From: Blastomonas fulva
Lineage (GTDB): Bacteria > Pseudomonadota > Alphaproteobacteria > Sphingomonadales > Sphingomonadaceae
Assembly: GCF_003431825.1 (NCBI RefSeq)
Contig: NZ_CP020083.1
Coordinates: 1,898,501-1,962,500, forward strand
Length of the DNA stretch: 64,000 bases
Direction: 5' to 3'
Below are positions 33,798-42,222 of the stretch, piece after piece. Each line of letters opens with the position of its first letter. Within the stretch, counting starts at the first letter, position 1. Below the pieces are notes generated by a model, which worked only from the letters and a program-made list of their open reading frames with translations, was not told where the DNA came from and ran no database searches. A program made the position numbers and the translations under genes.

Positions 33798-35972
33798 ATG
33801 AAATCCAGTTTTGCGCGCGCCGTCAGCACGATGGCCATGGTGTGGGCTGGAGCCGTGGCATTGCCCGCTGCCGCGACCGAGGCAACGGCAGTTGCAGCTG
33901 CTGCCGCAGACGCCGCAGGCACCGAAGCGGTCGATGCCGAATCCGATGCCGACCGGCGCGAGATCATCGTTACCGGACGCAACGAGGGGTATCTTGCGCT
34001 CGACATAGTCCGCGCGTCCAAGACCCCGACGTCCCTGGTCGATATCCCGCAGGCGATCTCGGTCTATACCCGCGAGCAGATCGAGGATCAGGCGCTGCAG
34101 GACCTCGCCGATGTGCTGCGCTACACCCCCGGCGTTTCGACCAATCAGGGCGAGGGCCACCGCGATCAGATCTCGATCCGCGGGCAGGACACGACCGCGG
34201 ACTTCTTCGTCGATGGCATCCGCGACGACGTCCAGTATTACCGCCCGCTCTACAATCTCGAGCGCGTCGAGGTTCTCAAGGGATCGAACGCCCTGCTGTT
34301 CGGTCGCGGCGGCGGTGGCGGGGTAGTCAACCGAGTCACCAAGACCCCGGTGCTCGACGAGACCTTCTATGGTGGCTCGGCCTCGGTCGACAGCTTCGGC
34401 GCCTTTGCACTGACCAGCGACATCAATGCGGCTCTGGGCGAAAGCGTCGGCCTGCGGCTCAATGCGATGTACGAGGAGTTCGACAATCACCGCGACGTGT
34501 TCGAGGGCAACCGCATCGCGATCAACCCGACCGCAGGTTTCCGCATCGGTGAAAAGTCGCGTCTGGTGCTGTCCTACGAATATGTCGATGACGACCGCAT
34601 CGTCGATCGCGGCATTCCTGCGGCCACCGGCGGGACAGTCGCCAATCCGGCGGGCCCGGTGCGCGGTTTCTACCGCACCTTTTTCGGTTCGCCCGAACTC
34701 AACACCACGACGCTGGAAGCGCACATCCTGCGCGGGCGGTTCGAGCACGATTTCACCGACAATCTGCGCTACGACATGACGGTCCAGTATGCGGATTTCG
34801 ACAAGGCCTACAGCAATCTGTTCGCTGCGGCGAGCAATCTGGCCGCAGGACGGGTGACGCTCGATTCCTATCGCGATGCCACCCGGCGCGAGAATTTCTT
34901 CGTGCAGGGCAATCTGGTGTGGACCGAGCAAACCGGGGCGATCAGCCACACCCTGCTTGCGGGCTATGAATATGGCGACCAGCGCTCTGCCAACAGCCGC
35001 CAGAACGGGCGGTTCGCGACCAGCGGCACCAATATCGCGACCTTCGCGTTCACCGACCCGCTGGTCATCCCCGCGATCACCTTTCCGGTCAACAACCGCA
35101 ACACCGTCTCGGACGTCACCTTCTATTCGGTCTATCTGCAGGACCAGATCGGCCTCGGCGATCATTTCGATGTCGTGCTCGGCGCGCGCTATGATCGGTT
35201 CGAAATCGACGTCAACGACATCCAGGCCGGCCGCCAGCTCAGCCGTACCGATACCGAATGGTCGCCCCGTGTCGGGCTGATCTTCAAGCCGCTCGAGCAG
35301 GTGTCGATCTATGCGAGCTACACAAAGACCTTCCTGCCGCGCTCGGGCGACCAGTTCCTCACCCTGACGCCCGCGCAGGCGACGCTGGCCCCCGAAGCGT
35401 TCGACAACTACGAATTCGGCGCCAAATGGGACATCGCGGCCAACCTGCGCGTGTCAGCGGCGGTGTTCCAGCTCGACCGTGAAAACGGCGTGGTGGTCGA
35501 TCCCGCCAACCCCGCCAACTCGCTGATCACCGGCAGCCGGACCCGCGGCTTCGAAGCGCAGCTGACCGGTCAGGTCATGCCCGGCTGGCAGGTGAATGCG
35601 GGCTATTCCTATCTCGATGCCGATGAACGCGGGCGGGTCGTTGCAGGCGCTGTCGCCAACCGGGCGATCGGCCAGGTGCCGCGCCATCTTGCCAGCCTGT
35701 GGAACCGCTATGATGTCAACGACCGGCTGGGCTTCGGCCTGGGCGTCACGCATCAGGCCAGCCAGTTCGCCAGTATCTCAAACATCGTGCGGCTGCCCGC
35801 TTTCACCCGCGTCGATGCTGCGGTCTTCTTCAAGCTGACCGATCAGATCGAAGCGCAGGTCAATGTCGAGAACCTGTTCGACGAGCGATATTTCCCCGCC
35901 TCGCACAACGACAACAACATCACCACGGGCGAGCCGGTCAACGCGCGCTTCACGGTGCGGGCGCGCTTCTGA
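33798..35972 (+). CDS. TonB-dependent siderophore receptor
   Basis: Outer-membrane receptor of 724 residues. A signal peptide of about 25 residues is followed by a TonB box-like REIIVTG, the plug domain (TPTSLVDIPQAISVYTREQIED, then VEVLKGSNALLFGRGGGGGVVNRVTK) and a 22-strand barrel ending in NARFTVRARF with the terminal Phe needed for assembly. Plug wording ISIRGQDTTADFFVDGIRDDVQYYRPLYNLERVEV places it with FhuE/Fiu-like ferric catecholate or hydroxamate receptors; the ligand is unknown. AAAAGGGG precedes the ATG. Iron regulation is suggested by the putative Fur box. Confidence 0.92.
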   Translation: MKSSFARAVSTMAMVWAGAVALPAAATEATAVAAAAADAAGTEAVDAESDADRREIIVTGRNEGYLALDIVRASKTPTSLVDIPQAISVYTREQIEDQALQDLADVLRYTPGVSTNQGEGHRDQISIRGQDTTADFFVDGIRDDVQYYRPLYNLERVEVLKGSNALLFGRGGGGGVVNRVTKTPVLDETFYGGSASVDSFGAFALTSDINAALGESVGLRLNAMYEEFDNHRDVFEGNRIAINPTAGFRIGEKSRLVLSYEYVDDDRIVDRGIPAATGGTVANPAGPVRGFYRTFFGSPELNTTTLEAHILRGRFEHDFTDNLRYDMTVQYADFDKAYSNLFAAASNLAAGRVTLDSYRDATRRENFFVQGNLVWTEQTGAISHTLLAGYEYGDQRSANSRQNGRFATSGTNIATFAFTDPLVIPAITFPVNNRNTVSDVTFYSVYLQDQIGLGDHFDVVLGARYDRFEIDVNDIQAGRQLSRTDTEWSPRVGLIFKPLEQVSIYASYTKTFLPRSGDQFLTLTPAQATLAPEAFDNYEFGAKWDIAANLRVSAAVFQLDRENGVVVDPANPANSLITGSRTRGFEAQLTGQVMPGWQVNAGYSYLDADERGRVVAGAVANRAIGQVPRHLASLWNRYDVNDRLGFGLGVTHQASQFASISNIVRLPAFTRVDAAVFFKLTDQIEAQVNVENLFDERYFPASHNDNNITTGEPVNARFTVRARF

Positions 35973-35995
35973 TCGCGCCCGACCGTGGCTGGCGC

Positions 35996-36814
35996 TCAGT
36001 GCGCCAGTAGCAGCGGGATGTTTGAATCCCTGAGGAAATAGCGCGTCACGCCGCCCAGCAGCACCTCGCGCAACCGGCTATGGCCGAACGCGCCCATCAC
36101 CAGCAGGTCCGCGCCGATCTCGGCTGCGACATTCTCGATCACTTCCTCGATCGCGAGCAACCCGCGCTCGCGCTCGATCAGTTCGCTACGCACTCCGTGG
36201 CGCGAGAGATATTCGCTCGCCTCGGTGGAGGGGAAGCCACCCGCCTTTTTGGGCTCGACCACCGATACCAGATGCACCGATTGGGCCTGTTGCAGCATCG
36301 GCAGCGCCTGTTTCAGCGCATTGGCTGCCTCGTGGCTGCCATCCCACGCTACCAGGATCTTGCCCCCGGTGTTGAACGATTTGGCATCGGTCGGCACCGC
36401 GAGCACCGGGCAGCGGGTTTCCACCGCCACATCGGCAATCGCCAGCAGCGGGTGCGGACGGACGTTGCGGCCGGTGTTTTCCAGCGAAAGCACGATGACA
36501 TCGGCCAGCCGCGAGGCGCTGATCACCGCCTGCGTCACATCGCCATCCTAGGCCGTCCAGTCCCAGGGCATCCCCTCGACCTTCATCCGCGCTTCGACCT
36601 GCGTGCGCAGCTTGTCCTCGTCGGCGCGCAGCTGTTCCAGCATGCTGGCAGGCACATAGCTGCCGCCCATCGGGTCCATCACGATGAAGCCGGACAACGG
36701 CGTCGCCTGAAGGAAGGTGATATGCCCCGACTGGCTTCGGGCAAGGTCCAGCGCCACCTGAAACCGGGATTCGAATGCGGCGCCGCCATCGGCGTAAAGC
36801 AGGATCGATTTCAT
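35996..36814 (-). pseudogene. Tandem universal stress protein gene interrupted by an amber codon
   Basis: Two Usp domains lie in one reading frame. The first, from the ATG at 36814 (AGGAGAAG upstream), runs 88 codons to EGMPWDWTA, then TAG at 36548-36550. The same frame continues DGDVTQAVISAS into a complete second Usp domain, ending with GAFGHSRLREVLLGG, the G-x2-G-x9-G nucleotide motif, at 35996. The frame is not shifted, so one base change made the stop. A GTG at 36538 could restart translation of the second half. It may be a recent pseudogene, a suppressed amber or a sequence error. An FNR-type box lies upstream. Confidence 0.85.
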
Positions 36815-36871
36815 AGTGCCTTCTCCTTGGTGTTCATGAACTGAGCTTGGGAGGGCCAGGCACAACTTGCA

Positions 36872-36885
36872 TTGATTCAAATCAA
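36872..36885 (-). promoter_or_regulatory. FNR/FixK-type box upstream of the universal stress gene
   Basis: TTGATTCAAATCAA has both perfect half sites TTGAT and ATCAA with a four-base spacer, the consensus of FNR and FixK. Its centre is 64 bases upstream of the stress-protein ATG, compatible with activation at -41.5 if transcription starts near 36837. It could also act on scoA, 100 bases to the right. Confidence 0.75.
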
Positions 36886-36984
36886 GCGGCGGCTGGAAAA
36901 AGAGGCTTTGTGTCGCTAGGGCACCCGCAGGGGAGCGAATCATTCCTTCGCCCACGTCATCATACTCCTGGGAGACACCTCGCC

Positions 36985-37692
36985 ATGCAGAAAATCTATC
37001 CCGATGCCGCATCCGCTCTGGAAGGTCTGCTGTTTGACGGGATGCACATCTGTGCGGGCGGATTTGGCCTGAGCGGGATCCCGGAGCGGCTGATCGACGC
37101 GATCCGCGATGCTGGCACCAGGGACCTCACCATCGCCTCGAACAATGCCGGGATCGATGGCGAGGGGCTGGGCAAGCTGCTGCGCACCCGCCAGGTCAAG
37201 AAGATGATTTCGAGCTATGTCGGCGAGAACAAGGAATTCGAGCGCCAGTATCTGGCAGGCGAGCTAGAGGTGGAATTCTGCCCGCAGGGCACGCTTGCCG
37301 AACGCTGCCGGGCAGGGGGCGCAGGCATTCCCGGCTTCTACACCAAGACCGGCGTCGGCACCCAGGTGGCCGAAGGCAAGGAGCACAAGGATTTCGACGG
37401 CCAGACCTATATTCTGGAACGCGGCATCTACGCCGATCTGTGCATCATCAAGGGCTGGAAGGCCGACAAGGCGGGGAACCTCATTTTCCGCAAGACCGCC
37501 CGCAATTTCAATCAGCCGATGGCGACCGCGGGCAAGGTCTGCGTCGCGGAAGTCGAGGAAATCGTCGAGACCGGCAGCCTCGATCCCGACTGCATCCACG
37601 TCCCTGGAATCTACATCAAGCGCCTGATCTGCGGTGCGCCGTACGACAAGAAGATCGAGTTCCGGACGGTGCGCGAACGGACCGCAGCGTGA
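36985..37692 (+). CDS. scoA: 3-oxoacid CoA-transferase subunit A
   Basis: 235 residues. With subunit B it moves CoA from succinyl-CoA to a 3-oxoacid such as acetoacetate. Motifs: MHICAGGFGLSGIPERLI, NNAGIDGEGLGKLL, FCPQGTLAERCRAGGAGIPGFYTKTGVGT and IHVPGIYIKRLI, typical of SCOT subunit A. The start at 36985 follows GGGAG. The stop overlaps the next ATG as TGATG. The B subunit is not adjacent but 1.4 kb downstream. Confidence 0.94.
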   Translation: MQKIYPDAASALEGLLFDGMHICAGGFGLSGIPERLIDAIRDAGTRDLTIASNNAGIDGEGLGKLLRTRQVKKMISSYVGENKEFERQYLAGELEVEFCPQGTLAERCRAGGAGIPGFYTKTGVGTQVAEGKEHKDFDGQTYILERGIYADLCIIKGWKADKAGNLIFRKTARNFNQPMATAGKVCVAEVEEIVETGSLDPDCIHVPGIYIKRLICGAPYDKKIEFRTVRERTAA

Positions 37693-38681
37693 TGATCGCC
37701 GCTTTTCTCCCCTACCGCTTGCGGAAGGGGTGGCCGAAGGCCGGGATGGGCCTGCGCTACCGGTCGGGCTCCATGCCCACCCCGGTTCAGCAAGCTGAAC
37801 CTGCCCCTCCCGCAAGCGGTAGGGGAAAGGGGATTGTAGTGGCCGCTGCTTTGGCCCTGTCTGCCTGTTCGACAGTGCAGAGCGAACCTATTGCATCCGC
37901 AGCGCCTGCGCCCGCCGCGGCACCGTCCGTGCCGATGGGCCAGCAATGGCTCTATGGATCGGCTGAGGGCGCGATTGCGACCCGGCAGACCTTTGGCGCG
38001 CTGACCAGCTACGCGACCGCCAAGGCAAGAACGCGCCCAGCCGACAGCGTGATCATCGACGATGCGACCGGCAAGCCGGTGCCCTGCGGGACCAAGCCAC
38101 TCGCTGCGGTGTTCGATGCCGACGAGACATTGATCTGGAACATCGGCCCGATGCGCTGGTTCGCGCTGCGCGGCGCCGAGTTCGACGCCAAGACCTGGGA
38201 CCAGTGGGAAAAGACCGGCACCGGCAAGGCCGTGGCGATGCCGGGCGCGATCGAGGCGATGGCCGCGCTGCGTGCCGCCGGAATCACGCCGATCGCCAAC
38301 ACCAACCGGTCCGCCGCCAATGCAGCAGGCAGCGAGCAGACGCTGGCCGCTGCCGGCCTTGGCGATTTCAGGCACGGCGAAACCTTGTTCCTGATGGGCG
38401 ACGATGCGGGCGGATCGAGCAAGGATATGCGCCGCGCGACCATCGCCTCGCGCTGGTGCGTTGTCGCGATGGCGGGTGATCAGCTTGGCGATTTCCGCAA
38501 CCTGTTCAACAAGCCCGAACTGCCGCCGCTGCAGCGCCGCGCGCTGGCGACCGCCGCGCCTTACGATGCGCTTTGGGGCAATGGCTGGTTCCTGTTCGCC
38601 AATCCGGTCTACGGCCCGTCGATCCGCGGCGGCTTCGATGATATATTCCCGGCTGAAACGCACTGGGAGCCGCAGCAGTGA
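37692..38681 (+). CDS. HAD-type acid phosphatase, lipoprotein-like, with repeat-derived N-terminus
   Basis: From the coupled ATG at 37692, 329 residues. About 45 N-terminal residues are encoded by a palindromic repeat (37707-37825). Then IVVAAALALSACSTVQ looks like a lipoprotein signal with lipobox LSAC, and the HAD phosphatase domain follows with AAVFDADETLIWN (DxDET nucleophile motif), TNRSAANAAG and FLMGDDAGGSSKD, as in class C acid phosphatases (e(P4), OlpA). A GTG at 37839 behind AAAGGGG would skip the repeat but lacks a basic n-region. Probably anchored outside the cytoplasm. Confidence 0.8.
   Translation: MIAAFLPYRLRKGWPKAGMGLRYRSGSMPTPVQQAEPAPPASGRGKGIVVAAALALSACSTVQSEPIASAAPAPAAAPSVPMGQQWLYGSAEGAIATRQTFGALTSYATAKARTRPADSVIIDDATGKPVPCGTKPLAAVFDADETLIWNIGPMRWFALRGAEFDAKTWDQWEKTGTGKAVAMPGAIEAMAALRAAGITPIANTNRSAANAAGSEQTLAAAGLGDFRHGETLFLMGDDAGGSSKDMRRATIASRWCVVAMAGDQLGDFRNLFNKPELPPLQRRALATAAPYDALWGNGWFLFANPVYGPSIRGGFDDIFPAETHWEPQQ
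37707..37825. repeat. Palindromic repeat inside the 5' end of the phosphatase gene
   Basis: Ends form a perfect 16-bp inverted repeat, CCCCTACCGCTTGCGG (37709-37724) with CCGCAAGCGGTAGGGG (37810-37825). The inner part includes GGTTCAGCAAGCTGAACC, a second hairpin. Same family as 21919-22033 and 52609-52750, here open in the frame of the phosphatase. Confidence 0.8.
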
Positions 38682-39130
38682 CCAGCCTGCAGCAGGGCAA
38701 TATCTGGTTAATCGTCGGCGGATCGCTGAGCGTTGCTGCCGCACTGCTGCATCTGGCATGCATCATAGGCGGACCTGACTGGTATCGCTTCTTCGGCGCA
38801 GGCGAAGGTATCGCCCGTGCTGCGGCGCGGGGCAGCTGGGGTCCCGTGATCATGACGCTCGGCATCGCGACCGTGCTCGCAATCTGGGCGGCCTATGCGT
38901 TTTCAGGCGCGGGACTGATCGCCCGGCTGCCGTTGCTGCGCACCGGGCTGGTCGTGATCAGCGCCATTTATCTTTTGCGCGGATTGGTGCTGTTTTTTCC
39001 GTCCGCCTTTCAACGTCCGGACCTGTCGGAAACCTTTCTCCGGTGGTCGTCCGCAATCGTCCTCGTTTTCGGACTGGTGTATGCCATCGGTACCTGGCGA
39101 GCCTGGAACAGCTTGAGTGGAGAAGCCTAG
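38678..39130 (+). CDS. Four-helix membrane protein, unknown function
   Basis: 150 residues with four hydrophobic segments (about 9-30, 53-77, 85-107, 121-140). The GTG start overlaps the phosphatase stop, and scoB follows after three bases. WLIVGGSLSVAAALLHLACIIGGPDWYRFFGAGE is a recurring pattern in unannotated proteobacterial membrane proteins. No catalytic motif. Its position between the two CoA-transferase subunits does not by itself indicate a role with them. Confidence 0.75.
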   Translation: MTSLQQGNIWLIVGGSLSVAAALLHLACIIGGPDWYRFFGAGEGIARAAARGSWGPVIMTLGIATVLAIWAAYAFSGAGLIARLPLLRTGLVVISAIYLLRGLVLFFPSAFQRPDLSETFLRWSSAIVLVFGLVYAIGTWRAWNSLSGEA

Positions 39131-39133
39131 ACT

Positions 39134-39769
39134 ATGCCCTGGACCCGTGACGATATGGCGGCGCGCGCCGCGAAGGAATTGAAGGACGGCTATTATGTCA
39201 ATCTCGGCATCGGCATTCCGACCTTGGTCGCCAACCATGTGCCCGAGGGCATGGAGGTCACGCTGCAATCGGAAAACGGCATGCTCGGAATCGGCCCGTT
39301 CCCGTTGGAGGGCGACGAGGATGCCGATTTGATCAACGCGGGCAAGCAGACCATCAGCGAGCTGCCTTCGTCGAGCTATTTCAGCTCGTCGGACAGCTTT
39401 GCCATGATCCGCGGCGGGCATATCGACCTCACCGTGCTGGGCGCGATGGAGATCGCCGAAAATGGCGACATCGCCAACTGGATGATCCCGGGCAAGATGA
39501 TCAAGGGCATGGGCGGCGCGATGGATCTGGTCGCGGGCGTCAAGAAGATCATCGTGGTGATGGAGCACACCTCCAAGAACGGCGACCCCAAGTTCATCCC
39601 GTCGTGCACGCTGCCGCTGACCGGCAAGAACGTGGTCGACATGATCATCACCGACCTGTGCGTGTTCCAGCGCCCCGACCACGACAGCCCGTTCAAGCTG
39701 ATCGAACTGGCACCCGGCGTGACGGCCGAGGATGTCGCGGCCAGGACGACCGCACACTACGTCTCTTGA
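39134..39769 (+). CDS. scoB: 3-oxoacid CoA-transferase subunit B
   Basis: 211 residues. Carries the catalytic glutamate in LQSENGMLGIGPFP (residue 47), which forms the enzyme-CoA thioester. Also GYYVNLGIGIPTLVANHVPEG, SDSFAMIRGGHIDLTVLGAMEI and NWMIPGKMIKGMGGAMDLVAG. Length and motifs fit SCOT subunit B. Forms a heteromer with ScoA encoded 1.4 kb upstream. Confidence 0.95.
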   Translation: MPWTRDDMAARAAKELKDGYYVNLGIGIPTLVANHVPEGMEVTLQSENGMLGIGPFPLEGDEDADLINAGKQTISELPSSSYFSSSDSFAMIRGGHIDLTVLGAMEIAENGDIANWMIPGKMIKGMGGAMDLVAGVKKIIVVMEHTSKNGDPKFIPSCTLPLTGKNVVDMIITDLCVFQRPDHDSPFKLIELAPGVTAEDVAARTTAHYVS

Positions 39770-39777
39770 GCCAGCGC

Positions 39778-40680
39778 ATGAAGCGTAGCACCAAGCTGGG
39801 TCTGGGCGGGCTGGTTGCGGTTCTGGGCGGGATGGGGCTTTATGCTGCCACCGCCTCGCCGCCGCTGCTGCTGAGCCATCTCGATGCTGCGACCGGCGGG
39901 GGCAAGGCTGCCGCGCTGGTGGCCGAGGCCGTGCCGTTTGGCGATCAGGGCCAGACGCTCGATGTCTGGCGCGCAGCCGACGCCGCCGATGGTGACAGGC
40001 GGCCGGTTCTGATCTTCTGGCATGGCGGCGGATGGGTGAAGGGCGCACGCCAGGATTATGCCTTTGCCGGACGCGCTTTCGCCAGGCAGGGTTTCGTCGT
40101 GGTCGTCCCCGATTACCGCAAGGTGCCGCAGGTTCGCTTCCCCGCATTTATCGAGGATGCCGCCGATGCGGTCGCCTGGACCCGCGACAATATCGGTCGT
40201 TATGGCGGTGACCCCGACGCGATCGGCTTTTCCGGGCATTCGGCAGGCGCGCACACTGCAGTGCTGTTGGCGCTCGATCCGCGCTGGTTGAAAGCCGCAG
40301 GCGTCGATCCCGGCATCGTCAAGGCGGTGGTGGGCTTGAGCGGTGCGTATGATTTCTACCCCTTCACCACCAAGCGCTCGATCGATGCGATGTCGGCCTA
40401 TCCCGATCCGCAGGTGACCCAGCCGATCACCTTTGCCCGCGCCGATGCGCCGCCGATGCTGCTGATCACCAGCAGCGAGGATACCACCGTGCGCCCGCGC
40501 AACGCGATCAACCTCACCGCGCGGCTGAAGCAGAAGGGCGCGGTGGTGCAGATGATCAATTATCAGGGGCTCGACCATGAAGAGGTGGTGATGGCCCTGT
40601 CCAAGCCGTTCCGCGGCAAGGGTCCCGTGCTCAGCGACAGCACCGCGTTTCTCAACCGCCACCTCAAGCCTGCGGAGTAG
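39778..40680 (+). CDS. Exported carboxylesterase, alpha/beta hydrolase
   Basis: 300 residues. N-terminal membrane or signal segment (KLGLGGLVAVLGGMGLYAAT), then the hormone-sensitive-lipase-like motif ILFWHGGGWVKG, nucleophile GFSGHSAGAHTAV (GxSxG), catalytic Asp in ITSSEDTTVRP and His in YQGLDHEEV. Related to BD-FAE and kynurenine formamidase-like esterases. Starts nine bases after scoB; an in-frame TTG at 39766 overlaps the scoB stop. Confidence 0.85.
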   Translation: MKRSTKLGLGGLVAVLGGMGLYAATASPPLLLSHLDAATGGGKAAALVAEAVPFGDQGQTLDVWRAADAADGDRRPVLIFWHGGGWVKGARQDYAFAGRAFARQGFVVVVPDYRKVPQVRFPAFIEDAADAVAWTRDNIGRYGGDPDAIGFSGHSAGAHTAVLLALDPRWLKAAGVDPGIVKAVVGLSGAYDFYPFTTKRSIDAMSAYPDPQVTQPITFARADAPPMLLITSSEDTTVRPRNAINLTARLKQKGAVVQMINYQGLDHEEVVMALSKPFRGKGPVLSDSTAFLNRHLKPAE

Positions 40681-40682
40681 CC

Positions 40683-41372
40683 ATGGCCTACACCCTGTTC
40701 ACCGCGAACCGCAATTACTCGAGCTGGTCGCTGCGCCCCTGGCTGTTGATGCGCGGGCTCGGGATCGCTTTCGAAGACCGGCTGGTCCCCTTTGCCGGGC
40801 CCGACAATTCGGCCAAGTTCCGCAGCTTCGCGCCCAATGGCAAGGTGCCGTGCCTGCACGATGGCGATATCGTCGTGTGGGATTCGCTGGCGATCGTGGA
40901 ATATCTCGCCGAGCGCCATCCTGGCGTGTGGCCCGCCGACACCGCGGCGCGCGCTTGGGCACGCTCGGCAGCCGCGGAAATGCACTCGGGCTTTTCGCCT
41001 TTGCGCAACATCTGCCCGATGAGCGTGGGGGTGCGTGCCGATCTGATCGCGATACCCCCGGCGCTGCAGGCGGATATAGAGCGGATCGGCGAATTGTTCG
41101 CGCAAGGGCTCGACCGGTTTGGCGGACCCTGGCTGGCGGGCGCAGAGTTCAGCGCGGTCGATGCCTTTTTCGCCCCGGTCGCCTTCCGGGTGCGCAGCTT
41201 CGGTCTGGATATCGGCGACAAAGGCAGGGCGTGGGTGGGGCGGATTCTGAGCCACCCTGCGATGGTCGACTGGGAGGCAGCCGCCCTGGCCGAAACCTGG
41301 CGCGACCCGGCGCATGAGGACGAAATCGCCGCAGTTGCCGCCGTCACTGCGGATTATCGCGCGGCGCCATAG
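40683..41372 (+). CDS. Glutathione S-transferase
   Basis: 229 residues. Thioredoxin-like N-terminal domain with TANRNYSSWSLRPWLLMRGLGI (catalytic Ser region), NGKVPCLHDG with cis-Pro and VWDSLAIVEYLAERHP (Ser of the gamma-glutamyl site), then an all-helical C-terminal domain containing the N-capping type Asp in FSAVDAFFAPVAFR. Two bases after the esterase, GGAG before the ATG. Substrate unknown. Confidence 0.9.
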   Translation: MAYTLFTANRNYSSWSLRPWLLMRGLGIAFEDRLVPFAGPDNSAKFRSFAPNGKVPCLHDGDIVVWDSLAIVEYLAERHPGVWPADTAARAWARSAAAEMHSGFSPLRNICPMSVGVRADLIAIPPALQADIERIGELFAQGLDRFGGPWLAGAEFSAVDAFFAPVAFRVRSFGLDIGDKGRAWVGRILSHPAMVDWEAAALAETWRDPAHEDEIAAVAAVTADYRAAP

Positions 41373-41377
41373 TCCTG

Positions 41378-41394
41378 ATGACGTATAGCGTCAT
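41378..41394. promoter_or_regulatory. Dyad ATGACG-TATAG-CGTCAT
   Basis: A perfect 6+6 inverted repeat with a five-base spacer, 69 bases before the membrane protein gene. Candidate operator or weak terminator; no T tract follows. Confidence 0.35.
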
Positions 41395-41462
41395 GCAACA
41401 AGCCATTGCGCTTGCATCGGCATCGTAGCAGACTGCCCCCTCATCCGGGGGGATCACACAGC

Positions 41463-42212
41463 ATGGCGCAGTTTGCAGGGGCGGGTCCGAGCAAGGCCGA
41501 GCGCGAGCATCGTTTCTTTCTGGCGATGGCAGCGACGATCCTGACGCTGACCGTGATCGGGTTCGCGCCCAGTTACTATCTGCGCGCGTTCATCGCGCCC
41601 CCGCATCCGATGGAACCGCTCAATCCGCTGGTGCATCTGCACGGGCTCGTATTCAGCGCCTGGGTGATACTGTTCATGGTCCAGGCAGGCCTGATTTCGG
41701 CGGGCAAGCGGCACATTCACCGCCAGCTCGGAATTCTCGGCATGCTGCTGGTGGCGATCATGATCCCGCTGGCGATCGCCGTGGGCATTGCCGGTATAGA
41801 CAGGCCGCTGACCGCGCCTCCCGGGATCGATACGCTGTCATGGGCCGCGCTGCCCCTGCTCGATGTCCCGGTTTTCGGCGGGCTGATCATCGCCGCGCTG
41901 GCGATGCGGCACCGCAGCGATGTCCACAAACGGTTGATGCTGGTGGCGATGATCGACATGGTCCAGCCCTCCGCGGGCCGGTTGATCGGCATGTCCGGCG
42001 TGCCCGGAGAGGCCGTCGGGCCGCTCTCCGGGCTGGTGGTGGTGCTGCTGCTGATCGTGCTGATCGTACGGGACTGGCTGGTCACCCGGCGCTTTCACCC
42101 TGCAGCGATCATCGGATCGGCGATTGTCGTGGCGCGCATCGTGCTCACCCCGGTGATCTGGTCGACACCGGCCTGGATGGACTTTGCCCGCTGGCTGTCC
42201 GGCGCGGGTTAG
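41463..42212 (+). CDS. Seven-helix membrane protein, unknown function
   Basis: 249 residues with about seven membrane segments. Several conserved-looking histidines lie at helix ends (LVHLHGLVFSAWVILF, KRHIHRQLG, MRHRSDVHKRLM), a pattern that could ligate heme or metal, as in cytochrome b561-like proteins; this is inference only. The ATG follows GGGGGGATC. It is alone after a dyad-containing promoter region and converges on the next gene. Confidence 0.75.
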   Translation: MAQFAGAGPSKAEREHRFFLAMAATILTLTVIGFAPSYYLRAFIAPPHPMEPLNPLVHLHGLVFSAWVILFMVQAGLISAGKRHIHRQLGILGMLLVAIMIPLAIAVGIAGIDRPLTAPPGIDTLSWAALPLLDVPVFGGLIIAALAMRHRSDVHKRLMLVAMIDMVQPSAGRLIGMSGVPGEAVGPLSGLVVVLLLIVLIVRDWLVTRRFHPAAIIGSAIVVARIVLTPVIWSTPAWMDFARWLSGAG

Positions 42213-42222
42213 GCGCGCGCGG

